From Agromyces marinus (GTDB taxonomy: Bacteria > Actinomycetota > Actinomycetes > Actinomycetales > Microbacteriaceae), in contig NZ_CP087879.1 in assembly GCF_021442325.1 (NCBI RefSeq), forward strand, positions 1,612,001 through 1,676,000: a DNA stretch of 64,000 nucleotides, read 5' to 3'. The translations under genes were made by a program, and so were the position numbers. Below are positions 8,473 through 16,938 of this stretch, piece after piece (position 1 is the stretch's first letter; each line of letters begins with the position of its first letter). The notes below the pieces were generated by a model. That model was not told the DNA's origin, made no database searches, and saw only the letters and a program-made list of their open reading frames with translations.

Positions 8473-9497
8473 GCACGACCGCCACCGAACGTGCCGCGCA
8501 GGACGCGGCATCCGCCCCCACGCCCCTGACCATGGCGGGCGCGCTCAACGCCGCGCTCGCCGACGCGATGGCCGAAGACGACCGCGTCGTCGTCTACGGC
8601 GAGGACGTCGGCCCCCTCGGCGGCGTGTTCCGCGTGACCGACGGGCTGCAGGCCCGCTTCGGCGAGGATCGCGTCTGGGACTCCCCCCTCGCGGAGGCCG
8701 GCATCGTCGGCACCGCGGTGGGCATGGCCATGTACGGCCTGCGGCCCGTCGTCGAGATGCAGTTCGACGCGTTCAGCTACCCCGCGTTCGAGCAGATCGT
8801 CTCGCACGTGGCGAAGATGCGGAACCGCACGAAGGGCCGCGTGAGCCTGCCGATGGTGATCCGCATCCCCTGCGCGGGGGCGATCGGCGGCGTCGAGCAC
8901 CACTCCGACTCGTCGGAGGCGTACTGGGCTTCGACGCCGGGCCTGACGGTCGTGATGCCGTCGAACCCCGCCGATGCGTACTCGATGCTGCGCGAGGCGA
9001 TCGACAGCGACGACCCGGTCGTGTTCATGGAGCCCAAGAGCCGGTACTGGTCGAAGGCCGATCTGGCCCTGCCGGTGCAGACGGCGCCCATGGATCGCGC
9101 CCAGGTCGTGCGCGAGGGAACGGATGTCACCCTCATCGGGTACGGCCCGACCGTCCGGACGGCGTTGGATGCCGCCGCTGCCGCGGAGGCCGAGGGCCTC
9201 TCGATCGAGGTCGTCGACCTGCGGAGCCTGTCGCCGTTCGACGACGAGACCGTCGGCGCGTCGCTGCGCAAGACCTCGCGCGCCGCCGTGATCCACGAGG
9301 CCGCCCAGTTCGGCGGATACGGCGCCGAGGTCGCCGCACGCCTGACCGAGCGCAACTTCTTCCACCTCGCCGCGCCGATCCTGCGGATCACGGGATACGA
9401 CATCCCGTACCCGTCGCCGAAACTCGAGGAGCACTACCTGCCGACGCCGGACCGCGTGCTCGAAGCGCTCGCGTCGTGGGAATGGGACCTCGCATGA
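8469..9497 (+). CDS. Branched-chain 2-oxoacid (or pyruvate) dehydrogenase E1 component, beta subunit
   Basis: 342 residues of the transketolase-like beta subunit that completes the E1 active site. Family markers are VVVYGEDVGPLGGVFRVTDG, FGEDRVWDSPLAEAGIVGTAVGMA, the Glu-containing IPCAGAIGGVEHHSDSSEA, and the C-terminal transketolase domain with VIHEAAQFGGYGAEVAA. The start is fixed by the ATGA overlap with E1alpha; the stop overlaps the E2 start (9494-9497), so the three subunits are likely translationally coupled and made in fixed ratio. Confidence 0.94.
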   Translation: MSTTATERAAQDAASAPTPLTMAGALNAALADAMAEDDRVVVYGEDVGPLGGVFRVTDGLQARFGEDRVWDSPLAEAGIVGTAVGMAMYGLRPVVEMQFDAFSYPAFEQIVSHVAKMRNRTKGRVSLPMVIRIPCAGAIGGVEHHSDSSEAYWASTPGLTVVMPSNPADAYSMLREAIDSDDPVVFMEPKSRYWSKADLALPVQTAPMDRAQVVREGTDVTLIGYGPTVRTALDAAAAAEAEGLSIEVVDLRSLSPFDDETVGASLRKTSRAAVIHEAAQFGGYGAEVAARLTERNFFHLAAPILRITGYDIPYPSPKLEEHYLPTPDRVLEALASWEWDLA

Positions 9498-11044
9498 GCG
9501 CGCGCGAGTTCATCCTGCCCGACCTCGGCGAGGGCCTCACCGAGGCCGAGGTCGTCGCCTGGCTCGTCGCCCCCGGCGATGAGGTCGCCGTCGACCAGCC
9601 CGTCGTCGAACTCGAGTCGGCCAAGTCGGTCGTGCAGTTGCCGACGCCGTTCGCGGGCGTCGTCGAGTCGCTCGGCGGCGAGGTGGGCCAGACCCTGCAC
9701 GCCGGCCAGGTGCTCATGCGCCTGACCCCGGTCGGTGCGGCAGCGGATGCCACGGCTCCCGCGAGCTCTTCCGAGGCCGCTGCTGCGGCCGCTGCGCACC
9801 CCGCGACCGAGTCCGCATCCAAGCCCGTGGCCGCCGAGCCGGGCATCGCCGTGCCGACGGAGGCCGCCGGCGAGGAGTCCGGCGCCGTCCTGATCGGATA
9901 CGGCACCCGGGCGAGTTCGGCGACGGCGCGTGCGGCGTCGGCGCCGTCGCGTTTCGGCGCTCGACGCTCGTCGGGGTCCGACGCGTCGGGCGGGTCGGCG
10001 CCGCGCACGGCCGAGAGTGCAGCTCCCGAGCCCGCGGGCGGTGCCGAACCGTCGCGCCCGGCCGGGGCCGCAGAGGATCCGGCGGTTGCTGAGGCCCACG
10101 CCGCGCACACCCTCGAGGAAGGCCGGCACTCCCCCGTGATCTCGCCGATCGTGCGCCGGCTCGCTCGCGAGCACGGGTTCGACGCGAGCGAACTCCTCGG
10201 ATCGGGGCCCGACGGCCTGGTCACCCGAGCCGACGTCGAGGCGTTCATCGGCGAGCTCGAAGACGCACGCGCCGGGCGGACCGCGCCGTCAGCGGCACTC
10301 GCGGGCGCGGCACCGTCGACACCCGCCGCGCCGGCGACACCGGCGAGTCGGGCCGGCGAGCACCGGGTGGCGCTCGACCGCATCCAGCGCGCCGCAGCCG
10401 CCCACTTCACGCGGTCGCGGCGCGAGATCCCCGAGGCGACGGTGTGGATGGACGTCGACGCGACCGCGCTCCTCGCGGCGCGCCGGGAGCTGAACTCGGC
10501 CACGGGGGAACGGTTCGGGGTCACCGCGCTCGTCGCCCGGTTCGTGGTCGCCGGGCTCCGGAGGCATCCGTCGCTCAATGCCAGTTTCGACGCCGACCGG
10601 AACGAACTCGTGTTCCACGACGGCATCACCCTCGGCCTGGCCGCGCAGACCCCGAGGGGCCTGCTGGTCCCGGTCGTGCACGGGGCCGAGCGGATGTCGC
10701 TGCGCGAGCTGCGCGACGCCGTGCAGGCCCGCACCGAGCAGGCCGCCACCGGTGCGTTCCCTCCGGACGCGTTGTCGGGGGGCACCTTCACGCTGAACAA
10801 CTACGGCACGCTCGGCGTCGACGGTTCGGCGGCGATCATCAACCACCCGGAGGCGGCGATGCTCGGCATCGGGCGCCTCGTCGAGCGACCGTGGGTGGTC
10901 GACGGCGCCCTCGCGGTGCGGACGGTGACCGAGCTGACGATCTCGTTCGACCATCGCGTGTGCGACGGGGCGGAGGCTGCCGCGTTCCTCACCTTCGTCG
11001 CCGGCTGCATCGAGCGGCCGATCTCACTGCTCGCCGATCTCTGA
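9494..11044 (+). CDS. Dihydrolipoamide acyltransferase E2 component
   Basis: 516 residues with three domains in order. An N-terminal lipoyl domain (FILPDLGEGLTEAEVVAW) carries the modified Lys in VELESAKSVVQLPTP near residue 43. A long Ala/Pro/Ser-rich linker leads to a peripheral subunit-binding domain (VISPIVRRLAREHGFDASEL). The C-terminal acyltransferase domain has the active-site FDHRVCDGAEAA, where His and Asp are catalytic. There is one lipoyl domain. No E3 (lipoamide dehydrogenase) gene follows, so E3 must be shared from elsewhere. The operon ends with a strong hairpin just after the stop. Confidence 0.95.
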   Translation: MSAREFILPDLGEGLTEAEVVAWLVAPGDEVAVDQPVVELESAKSVVQLPTPFAGVVESLGGEVGQTLHAGQVLMRLTPVGAAADATAPASSSEAAAAAAAHPATESASKPVAAEPGIAVPTEAAGEESGAVLIGYGTRASSATARAASAPSRFGARRSSGSDASGGSAPRTAESAAPEPAGGAEPSRPAGAAEDPAVAEAHAAHTLEEGRHSPVISPIVRRLAREHGFDASELLGSGPDGLVTRADVEAFIGELEDARAGRTAPSAALAGAAPSTPAAPATPASRAGEHRVALDRIQRAAAAHFTRSRREIPEATVWMDVDATALLAARRELNSATGERFGVTALVARFVVAGLRRHPSLNASFDADRNELVFHDGITLGLAAQTPRGLLVPVVHGAERMSLRELRDAVQARTEQAATGAFPPDALSGGTFTLNNYGTLGVDGSAAIINHPEAAMLGIGRLVERPWVVDGALAVRTVTELTISFDHRVCDGAEAAAFLTFVAGCIERPISLLADL

Positions 11045-11080
11045 CCGGGATCGGCGCCGGGGGCCCGGCTCCGGAACCGG

Positions 11081-11111
11081 CGAAGGCGCATCCGCAACGG
11101 ATGCGCCTTCG
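11081..11111. terminator. Strong bidirectional hairpin terminator after the dehydrogenase operon
   Basis: A 14-bp perfect stem (CGAAGGCGCATCCG and its complement) with a CAA loop, followed by TTGTT on the plus strand. It lies between the E2 stop and the convergent gene ending at 11159. The stem contains the GGATGC/GCATCC core that recurs through the window. Confidence 0.85.
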
Positions 11112-11158
11112 TTGTTCCGGGTTCGGACCGGTATCGAGGTGGTCCGAGGTGGTTCGGC

Positions 11159-11698
11159 CTAGAAGTAGTCGTCGGGGGTTCCGGCGGCGCGCTCGACGTC
11201 ACGGGTCGCGACGCCCGCCGCGGCGAGCTTCGCAACGGCCACGCGCAAGCCCGATTCCATCTGCGCTGCCCACGCGTCGGATTCGCGGGCGTTCATCTCC
11301 GCCGCGCGGGCGCGGGCGTCGGCGGCCTCCGCGGCGCGACGGGCATCGGCGACCTGCCGCAGCGCCAGCGAGATGCCGTAGTAGGCGGCGACCATCGTCG
11401 CGATCGGTGCGGAGACGATCGCGAGCGCCGCGATCCCGGACGCGTCCGGGCTGAACGCGACGACGAGTGCGAACGCGAGGAACAGCGCCACGATCGCGGC
11501 GAGCACCACGAGCATGAACCGCAGGTCGCGACCCCAGCCCGCTCGCTTGCCTCCGGCCGCCGTCGGCTCGGAGTCCGCGGTCGTGCCGACCGCGCGTTCC
11601 TCCGGAGCGCCGAAGGAGGCTTGGCCGAATCCGGCCGCCCCGGCCGACGGGTCGTCGCTGATCAGCGGTTCGGCAGTTCGTACGTTGGAATCGCTCAT
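11159..11698 (-). CDS. Membrane protein of unknown function with C-terminal coiled coil
   Basis: About 179 residues starting at an ATG (11698) with a GGGGG element upstream. A polar, disordered N-terminus of about 55 residues is followed by two hydrophobic segments (FMLVVLAAIVALFLAFALVV and IAALAIVSAPIATMVAAYYG). After these comes an Ala/Arg/Glu-rich helical region (ADARRAAEAADARARAAEMN) typical of a coiled coil. I do not recognise a family. The frame extends 11 codons further upstream, but those lack a ribosome site. Confidence 0.65.
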   Translation of the reverse strand: MSDSNVRTAEPLISDDPSAGAAGFGQASFGAPEERAVGTTADSEPTAAGGKRAGWGRDLRFMLVVLAAIVALFLAFALVVAFSPDASGIAALAIVSAPIATMVAAYYGISLALRQVADARRAAEAADARARAAEMNARESDAWAAQMESGLRVAVAKLAAAGVATRDVERAAGTPDDYF

Positions 11699-11817
11699 GC
11701 GCGGTGCCCCCAGAAGTCGCGTGTCCCCCAATTGTGGGCCGCACGCGGTGGGCGGTCAAGCGTGCCGGCGGCCTGTCCCCCGGTGTCGATGTCGGTGGGT
11801 CATGAGACTCTCTCGAC

Positions 11818-12033
11818 ATGGGAATCGTCGAACTGCTCCAGGCACGAGAGCTCGCCGCCGGCGACACGCTCGTCAGCGCGAGCGGCGGCTCCTACGAGGT
11901 TACGAAGGTCTCCCGCGTCGGCCGCGGCATCCGCGTGCAGTACCTGACCGAGGCCGGCCGTGCCGGCCGCTTCACGGCCGCACCCGAGTCGGTGATCCGT
12001 GCGCGACGTGCACCTGGCGCGCACGCCGCGTGA
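11818..12033 (+). CDS. Small hypothetical protein
   Basis: 71 residues, beginning MGIVELLQARELAAGDTL, with a short repeated beta-strand pattern (VSASGGSYEVTKVSRV, IRVQYLTEAG) that suggests a small beta-barrel. Codon use matches the chromosome. It is the last chromosomal-looking gene before the island. Function unknown. Confidence 0.6.
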   Translation: MGIVELLQARELAAGDTLVSASGGSYEVTKVSRVGRGIRVQYLTEAGRAGRFTAAPESVIRARRAPGAHAA

Positions 12034-12362
12034 ACTGAAGCGACGGGTACCGGAGCGACCCGCTCGTGCTCGTGCTCGCTCCCGCGCAGTGCGGCACGCC
12101 CGGCCCCCAGCAAGTCGCTGAGTCGCACGCTCCGTGGGAAGGCAGCGCCGCGGCCACCACCCCTCGCATCTGACTCCCACCCGGGTGCCTGAGCCGCTCA
12201 GGACGCTCGGGTCCACCTGTCGGCGTGTCGCACCCCGACACGCCGCCGGCGCGCGAAGTCGTCCTGATTCGCGATGTCGTGCAGACGACCTTCAAGCGGG
12301 ACGATCCGCCCGCGCTCAAGGGGAATGGACGTCACTCGGTGATGCCGACCGTCAGTGGGAAC
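12034..12362. other. Intergenic region at the left edge of the island
   Basis: About 330 bp with no supportable gene; short open frames on both strands lack ribosome sites and family features. It separates the last chromosomal gene from the first island repeat and probably contains the junction where island DNA begins. Confidence 0.4.
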
Positions 12363-12469
12363 CGGATGTGGATGCCTGTGGAAAGCCGTCCGCCGAAACG
12401 GGAAGAGCCCGAAAAAGGCCTCAAAGGCCTTACACAGGCCCCTCAGCAACGAGAAAACCCCTGAGAATC
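12363..12469 (+). repeat. Island repeat R1, left part (terminator half), cut by IS256 element
   Basis: Related to the sequence that precedes the tRNA-derived segment in the other repeats. It begins GGATGTGGATGCCTGTGG, has a GAAAAAGGCC segment, and ends AACCCCTGAGAATC at 12469. In the other copies this is followed by the rest of the tRNA terminator and the 3' end of tRNA-Ala; here an IS256 element starts instead, and the tRNA-derived part is missing. Confidence 0.7.
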
Positions 12470-12472
12470 TTG

Positions 12473-13886
12473 GGGTCTGTCCGCGTTTTTGTGTAAATGG
12501 TCATCGGCTCGGTTGTTTAGTTGAGTCCTAGGCGGTCGCCGTAGGTCATGGCCAGCACGTTCAGGATGCCTTTCCAGCCGGCGGTTTCGCCAGTCGGGTT
12601 CGCACGGTTGTGCTGTCGTTGCCTTGCGGCGAGGTAGAGCACTTTGAGCGCGGCCTGCTCGTTCGGGAAGTGCCCGCGCCGACGCACGGCCTGCCGGAAC
12701 CTGGCGTTGAGCGACTCGATCGCGTTGGTCGTGTACACGATCCGGCGCAGCTCGAGCGGGAACTCCAGGAACGGGGTGAACTCGCCCCAGGAGCGCCGCC
12801 ACATCTCGACCATCGCCGGGTACTGCCCGGTCCACTCGTCGGCGAACTCGTCGAACCGGGCCTCGGCCGCCGCGATCGTGGGGGCGTGGTAGATCTCCTT
12901 GATCTCGGCCGCGAGCCGTTTCCAGTGCTTCTTCGACGCGAACCGCAGACTGTTGCGGACCAAATGCACCACGCAGGTCTGCACCGCCGCTTGCGGCCAG
13001 GTCGCCCGAATCGATTCCGGCAGCCCTTTCAGGCCGTCGCAGCAGACGATGATCACGTCCTGGATGCCGCGGTTGCGCAGCTCGGTGAGCATGTTCATCC
13101 ACTGCTTCGCACCCTCCCCGCCGGACGGGCCGACCCACATGCCCAGCACGTCCCGGTGCCCGTCCAGGTCGATGCCCATCGCGACGTACACCGGCCGGTT
13201 CCCGACCGTGCCGGAGCGGATCTTCAGCATGATCGCGTCGATCAGCACCACCGGGTACACCGGCTCGAGCGGGCGTGCCTGCCACTCCGCCATCTCGTCC
13301 ACGATCCGGTCCGTGACCGTGGACACCAGATCCCGCGACACGTCATCGCCGTACAGGTCGGCCAGGTGCGCGGCGATATCGCCGGTGGTCATGCCCTTGG
13401 CGTAGAGCGAGAGCACGTTCTGATCGAACCCGTCCAGACGCCGCTGATGCTTCGGCACGATCCGTGGCTCGAACGTGCCGCCCCGATCCCGCGGCACCTG
13501 CACCGTGACCTCGCCGATCTCGGTCCGCACCGTCTTCGGACTCGACCCGTTCCGGCTGTTCCCGCTGCCGCGCCCGTCGACGGCGTACCGGTCGTAGCCG
13601 AGATGATCGGCCAGCTCAGCCTCCAACGCGGACTGCAGCACCTGCCGGGTCAACCCGGTCAGCAGCCCATTCGGACCGGTCAGCTCGATGCCCTGATTCG
13701 TCGCCGTCGCGACCAACTGCTCCGCCAGAGCCGACAGATCGACATCAGCCTCGACGAGCTCACCGGTCCGCGGATTCACCTGCGTGATCCGCTGCAACTC
13801 CTTACCCATGCGCGATTCTCCTCACGCCGCAGCCTCACACCGCGGCCATCACGCCGAGCCATTTACACAAAGTTCCCGACAGACCC
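12473..13886 (-). mobile_element. IS256-family insertion sequence (copy 1)
   Basis: Imperfect terminal inverted repeats of about 28 bp: the left end starts GGGTCTGTCCGCG and the right end, read in reverse, GGGTCTGTCGGGA; both inner halves read TTTGTGTAAATGG. It is 1414 bp with one transposase gene. The flanks (TCTTGG left, GCCCGCGG right) show no target duplication, so the two sides were rearranged after insertion. The left flank is repeat R1 and the right flank is a fragment of the LamG-protein gene. Confidence 0.88.
12517..13809 (-). CDS. IS256-family (Mutator) transposase
   Basis: A full-length 430-residue Mutator-type DDE transposase. Acidic catalytic positions are in PVVLIDAIMLKI, VIIVCCDGLKGLPESI and TTNAIESLNARFRQAV. 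The N-terminal region includes ELADHLGYDRYA and GNSRNGSSPKTVRTEIGEV, typical of the family. No frameshift is seen, so it may be active. About half the residues match the copy at 37629, but the two are clearly different elements. Confidence 0.95.
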   Translation of the reverse strand: MGKELQRITQVNPRTGELVEADVDLSALAEQLVATATNQGIELTGPNGLLTGLTRQVLQSALEAELADHLGYDRYAVDGRGSGNSRNGSSPKTVRTEIGEVTVQVPRDRGGTFEPRIVPKHQRRLDGFDQNVLSLYAKGMTTGDIAAHLADLYGDDVSRDLVSTVTDRIVDEMAEWQARPLEPVYPVVLIDAIMLKIRSGTVGNRPVYVAMGIDLDGHRDVLGMWVGPSGGEGAKQWMNMLTELRNRGIQDVIIVCCDGLKGLPESIRATWPQAAVQTCVVHLVRNSLRFASKKHWKRLAAEIKEIYHAPTIAAAEARFDEFADEWTGQYPAMVEMWRRSWGEFTPFLEFPLELRRIVYTTNAIESLNARFRQAVRRRGHFPNEQAALKVLYLAARQRQHNRANPTGETAGWKGILNVLAMTYGDRLGLN

Positions 13887-14272
13887 GCCCGCGGAATCCT
13901 TGCTCTTGACATACAAGGTGACCGCGTTCGATGTTGATGGGTCGAACGACACCTCATAGGTCGCGCCCTTGGCCACGGAGACCGTCGTCATCGTTGCGGG
14001 ATCGCCGAACGAGTAGCTGTACTGCACCACATCCGACGACCCGGCCGGGCCCAGGATGAACCTCCCCATCAACCCGACACCGCCGGCTAGGACATCCTGC
14101 GGGTAGACGGCCTCTATGCCCGTCCCCGACGTGACCGGCGTCACCGTCGGCGCCGCAGGAATGCTCGTGTCCACCGTGAACTCGCACGACGAACCCCAAC
14201 CCGACCAGTACTGCCCGTCGGTGGAGGTCACACGCCAGAAATACGACTTCCCGTTGGACAGCTTTCCCGATG
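13887..14272 (-). pseudogene. Fragment of the LamG-protein gene (duplicate of 27376-27770)
   Basis: An internal piece of the secreted LamG-type protein gene. It encodes KLSNGKSYFWRVTSTDGQYW through GATYEVSFDPSTSNAVTLY and is almost identical in DNA to the intact gene at 27.4-27.8 kb. Differences include loss of one 9-bp GTCCCCGAC unit (three residues, SGT), one Ala-to-Val change and a few single bases. It has no start and is cut by the IS256 end on one side and by repeat sequence on the other. It implies that a second copy of the toxin locus once lay here. Confidence 0.88.
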
Positions 14273-14460
14273 ACGGGATGCACCCTGGTGCGCGCGCACG
14301 TGTTTGGTTGTGGATGCCAGCAATTGTAAGGCGGGGCGGGCCGATCGGGGGGAGCCGTCGTGGCCGCTCGTTGCCGTCAGATGCAGGTGTTTGTGGACGA
14401 AAAGAGCCCCAAAATGGCCGCAGGGGCGGCGACCCCTGGCCGGGAAACCGGTAGGAACGA
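14273..14460 (+). repeat. Island repeat R1, right part
   Basis: Begins TGACGGGATGCACCCTGG and continues with the GCGCGCACGTGTTTGGTTG segment and the ACGAAAAGAGCC and GTAGGAACGAAAC motifs shared by the right halves of R2, R3 and R4. It is more diverged than those copies. Confidence 0.75.
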
Positions 14461-14620
14461 AACCCAGACCGAATTAGTCGTTCCCGATCTGGCGAACGAC
14501 GACTCCCGGCGCCGGGCGATCGCCGCAACGTCCTCACAGAACGTCATGTACGGCTTCGACACTACGGCCGTCCCCCCAGCAGCGACCCAAGCCGCCGAAG
14601 ATCTGGAGTCACCTAAACCT

Positions 14621-15169
14621 TCAGCAGTCCCCATCGGCAGAGGGAGTCCGCCGACGCTGCGTGTCCCAACCGGCCGGCTCAACGAGTTCGGGTGACAGTT
14701 GCGTAACCGTAATCCGCGCGTCGTAGCAGTCATCGGCTGTCAAGTGCCGGACGTCGAACGTCCGTTGGGGATAGGACGCTCGAAGCCGTGCAACCCAAGT
14801 TTGAACCAAGACGTCGGCAAGTGCCGCCTCGGCTCTCCTTTCAAGCTCACGATCATCCCCGGCTCCGCCAAAGAGGTAGGGGAGCTCGAATACATTGAAG
14901 CTGTCGACGCTCTCTTTCCACGAACGAACAAACGGACTCGAATCACTCGACGGCGAAGTAAGCCTTTCGATCGTGTCACGTCGGTCATTGCCCCACACGG
15001 AGACGAACACTGCTCCGCCAAACTCGAAAAGGTCAGGCCAATACAGGGATCCGTACAGCAACGCGTGCACGGGCGTTCCAATATTCCAGCGGTAGTCCGC
15101 GGGGACCGCTCCATCGACCCACGGAAATGCCACGCGCAGGATCTCGTCTCGCTCGTCGTCTGAAACCAT
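14621..15169 (-). CDS. Putative immunity protein, family unknown
   Basis: 182 residues from the ATG at 15169, one base after the stop of the toxin-tail fragment that precedes it. It is acidic and Trp-rich (VAFPWVDGAVPADYRW, LYWPDLFEFGGAVFVSVWGND) with no signal or membrane segment, and ends in a polar tail. Base composition is clearly lower in GC than the chromosome. The position directly after a HINT-linked toxin tail is the classic place for an immunity gene; I do not recognise the domain. The frame is open upstream of 15169, but that part overlaps the toxin tail. Confidence 0.65.
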   Translation of the reverse strand: MVSDDERDEILRVAFPWVDGAVPADYRWNIGTPVHALLYGSLYWPDLFEFGGAVFVSVWGNDRRDTIERLTSPSSDSSPFVRSWKESVDSFNVFELPYLFGGAGDDRELERRAEAALADVLVQTWVARLRASYPQRTFDVRHLTADDCYDARITVTQLSPELVEPAGWDTQRRRTPSADGDC

Positions 15170-15170
15170 G

Positions 15171-15530
15171 TCAGTCGAGCCCTTCAAGATATCCTCGTGG
15201 GATCTCCATAGGCACTTCGTGCCCTGGAAGTGCTTTTCCTCGACCCGTCGGATACCAGAGTGGCGGATGCATCCCAGAGTGAGGTCCACCGGTGCCACGG
15301 AATCGCGGCCCCTTCTGCCATCCCGTCGGGTTGAGTTCATTCATCAGGAACGTTTGATATCGAGTCACAACACCTTCCGCACTCATTTCGAACACGGTGT
15401 GATCCCCGGTGGCCGTCACGTCGCGCGCCAAATCCTGGGCGCGACCACGTGGCGGAGTCGGTCCTGCGGAGCAGTTGTGGACCAGCACCGGCGTTTCACC
15501 AGCGATTACATAGTAGGTGTGGGTGGCGCT
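15171..15530 (-). pseudogene. Polymorphic toxin tail with end of a HINT domain (5' truncated)
   Basis: The frame begins inside the last strands of a HINT autoprotease domain (ATHTYYVIAGETPVLVHNC, cleavage expected near the Asn-Cys) and continues into about 100 residues of toxin tail. The tail contains GVVTRYQTFLMNELNP, FRGTGGPHSGMHPPLWYPTG and a C-terminal PMEIPRGYLEGLD. Clustered His, Gly and Pro residues suggest a nuclease, but I cannot assign a family. The upstream RHS part is gone: an IS3-type end abuts it at 15531. The immunity gene starts one base after its stop. Confidence 0.7.
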
Positions 15531-15971
15531 TGACCCCTGATCTTGGACACGCTGATTCCAGCACGGCGCTGGGGAAGCGAGAATACAAGGGATGGCAAGG
15601 AAGAACTACACGGACGAGTTCCGGCAGCGGGCGGTGGATCTGTACGAGTCCACGCCCGGTGCGACGTTGAAGGGCATCGCGGCGGACCTGGGGATCTCCC
15701 GCGGCGCGTTGCGGGAGTGGGTCGAGAAGCACGGCTCCGGGACGACGACCGCCAGCGTGGCGACTTCGCCCGCGGCGGGTCGGGTGGAGTCGCAGGCGGC
15801 GAAGATCATCCGGCTGGAGGCCGAGAACGTGAGGCTGGAAGCGGAGCGGGTCAAGCTCGAGACGGAGCGGGACATCCTCCGTCAGGCGGCGAAGTATTTC
15901 GCCGGGGAGACGAACTGGTGAACCGCTTCCAGTTCGTCGAGGACCACAAGGACGCCTACGGCGTGAAGCGA
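15531..15971 (+). mobile_element. IS3-family insertion sequence, 5' part only
   Basis: Starts with an IS3-type terminus, TGACCCCTGATCTTGGACAC, joined directly to the HINT remnant. It carries a complete orfA, and orfB begins with an overlapping GTG at 15918 but keeps only about 18 codons (VNRFQFVEDHKDAYGVKR). After 15971 the sequence switches to a 31-bp stretch also found at 30558-30588. The DDE domain of an orfB of this kind survives separately at 19257-19620 and 31406-35270. Confidence 0.8.
15592..15921 (+). CDS. IS3-family transposase orfA (helix-turn-helix protein)
   Basis: 109 residues with the IS3 orfA layout. The N-terminal HTH is KNYTDEFRQRAVDLYEST and IAADLGISRGALREWVEKHG. A C-terminal leucine-zipper-like coiled coil follows (IIRLEAENVRLEAERVKLET), then ILRQAAKYFAGETNW. 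In intact elements it overlaps orfB and a fusion protein is made by frameshifting; here orfB is truncated, so this element cannot move by itself. Confidence 0.9.
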   Translation: MARKNYTDEFRQRAVDLYESTPGATLKGIAADLGISRGALREWVEKHGSGTTTASVATSPAAGRVESQAAKIIRLEAENVRLEAERVKLETERDILRQAAKYFAGETNW

Positions 15972-16013
15972 ACGACGGCCACGTGCAGGACGAGGCGAAT
16001 CCGTCTGGCTGAC

Positions 16014-16185
16014 TGTGTTCGATACGACCAGCGCGCGAGAGACGTGGACCGACGACTTCGGTCCGGCCTATGACGACTCCGGCACCGCTCTGATCGGCCC
16101 CGGCCGTTGGGTCCTCGCCGGGAACGACTTCGATCACGTTAAGGAACTCGCCAAGGGGCTGAGCGCTCCACTGGCGTCGACCTGA
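16014..16185 (+). pseudogene. 3' fragment of an unknown gene
   Basis: A short plus-strand frame reading LTVFDTTSARETWTDDFGPA and then IGPGRWVLAGNDFDHVKELA to a TGA at 16183-16185. It has no start codon with a ribosome site, and its upstream side is the repeat that also occurs at 30.56 kb. It looks like the end of a broken gene, perhaps a secreted hypothetical protein; family unknown. Confidence 0.4.
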
Positions 16186-16312
16186 GGCAAGCGCTGGCAT
16201 CCGTGCCTCGACCGATCCCTGTCTGCGACGGAGGCGTGCCGCTCACTAGCATGAGCTGCACGTCGGTAACCACATGTCGTCGACGTGCCGGACGAGGACG
16301 CGGGGGTCAGCG

Positions 16313-16738
16313 ATGCAGGTCAACGAAGTCTCCGAGACTTCCAGCCGTCACGCGAGCAGTCGCGCTGGCTTGGCCGTCGATGCCGTCGTCGGCCTGGCGT
16401 CCGGCGTGATCCTGCTCGTGCTCGTTTCGCTCCTCGCGTCATTGAGTCTGGGCGCCGCCGTGCCCCAGGTTGAGCTGAGGATGTCGGTTGGGGTCGCTCT
16501 CTCGGTCGTGACTGTCGCGGCATGTGCAGCTGGATGGGCTCGGCCGCGTGCGTCGATCTCGGCCGGCGCGACGCTGATCTTCGTCGGGCTGTTCGGTCAA
16601 CTCCTCGGCACGTCCGCCATGGGGGCTGACGGCGGCCTGTGGCCGATACTGCAGTTCGGGTTGCAGACCTTCTTGGTACCCGTCTTGGGCGCGGCGCTGG
16701 TGACTCTGGGAGGCATCAGTCTCCGCCACCACCGCTGA
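16313..16738 (+). CDS. Membrane protein of unknown function
   Basis: 141 residues from an ATG at 16313 with GGGGG seven bases upstream. About four hydrophobic segments are visible: LAVDAVVGLASGVILLVLVS, VGVALSVVTVAACAAGWA, ATLIFVGLFGQLLGTSAM, and LQTFLVPVLGAALVTLGGIS. It is one of the few plus-strand genes in the island and is not paired with a toxin. No family recognised. Confidence 0.6.
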   Translation: MQVNEVSETSSRHASSRAGLAVDAVVGLASGVILLVLVSLLASLSLGAAVPQVELRMSVGVALSVVTVAACAAGWARPRASISAGATLIFVGLFGQLLGTSAMGADGGLWPILQFGLQTFLVPVLGAALVTLGGISLRHHR

Positions 16739-16799
16739 CCCAGATCACCGGAGCCAGTCCAGCCCAACGGATGCCGCACCCCGACGCCCCAACGATCCT

Positions 16800-16937
16800 T
16801 CAGCGCGGCGGGAACGAAGCGAGTTCCTCAGCCCATTCCCGAGCGGCAGCGTGGAGTTCCTGTCGACTGACGGGAATGGGCAGCACAAACTGATTCTCGC
16901 CGGCCCACTGTTCCCACGGCTCCCACGGCGGTCGCGC
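16800..16937 (-). pseudogene. C-terminal fragment of an unknown gene, cut by IS481 relic
   Basis: A minus-strand frame reads RPPWEPWEQWAGENQ, FVLPIPVSRQELHAAAREWA and ends in FPPR before a stop at 16800-16802. It begins exactly where the IS481 inverted repeat starts (16939). The peptide looks like a genuine amphipathic C-terminus, so it is probably what remains of an immunity or accessory gene. Confidence 0.4.
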
Positions 16938-16938
16938 C

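Noticed and set aside
12225..12464. A 79-codon plus-strand frame ahead of the first IS256
   Set aside because: It lies in repeat-type sequence, lacks a ribosome site and is not preserved in the other copies of the repeat.
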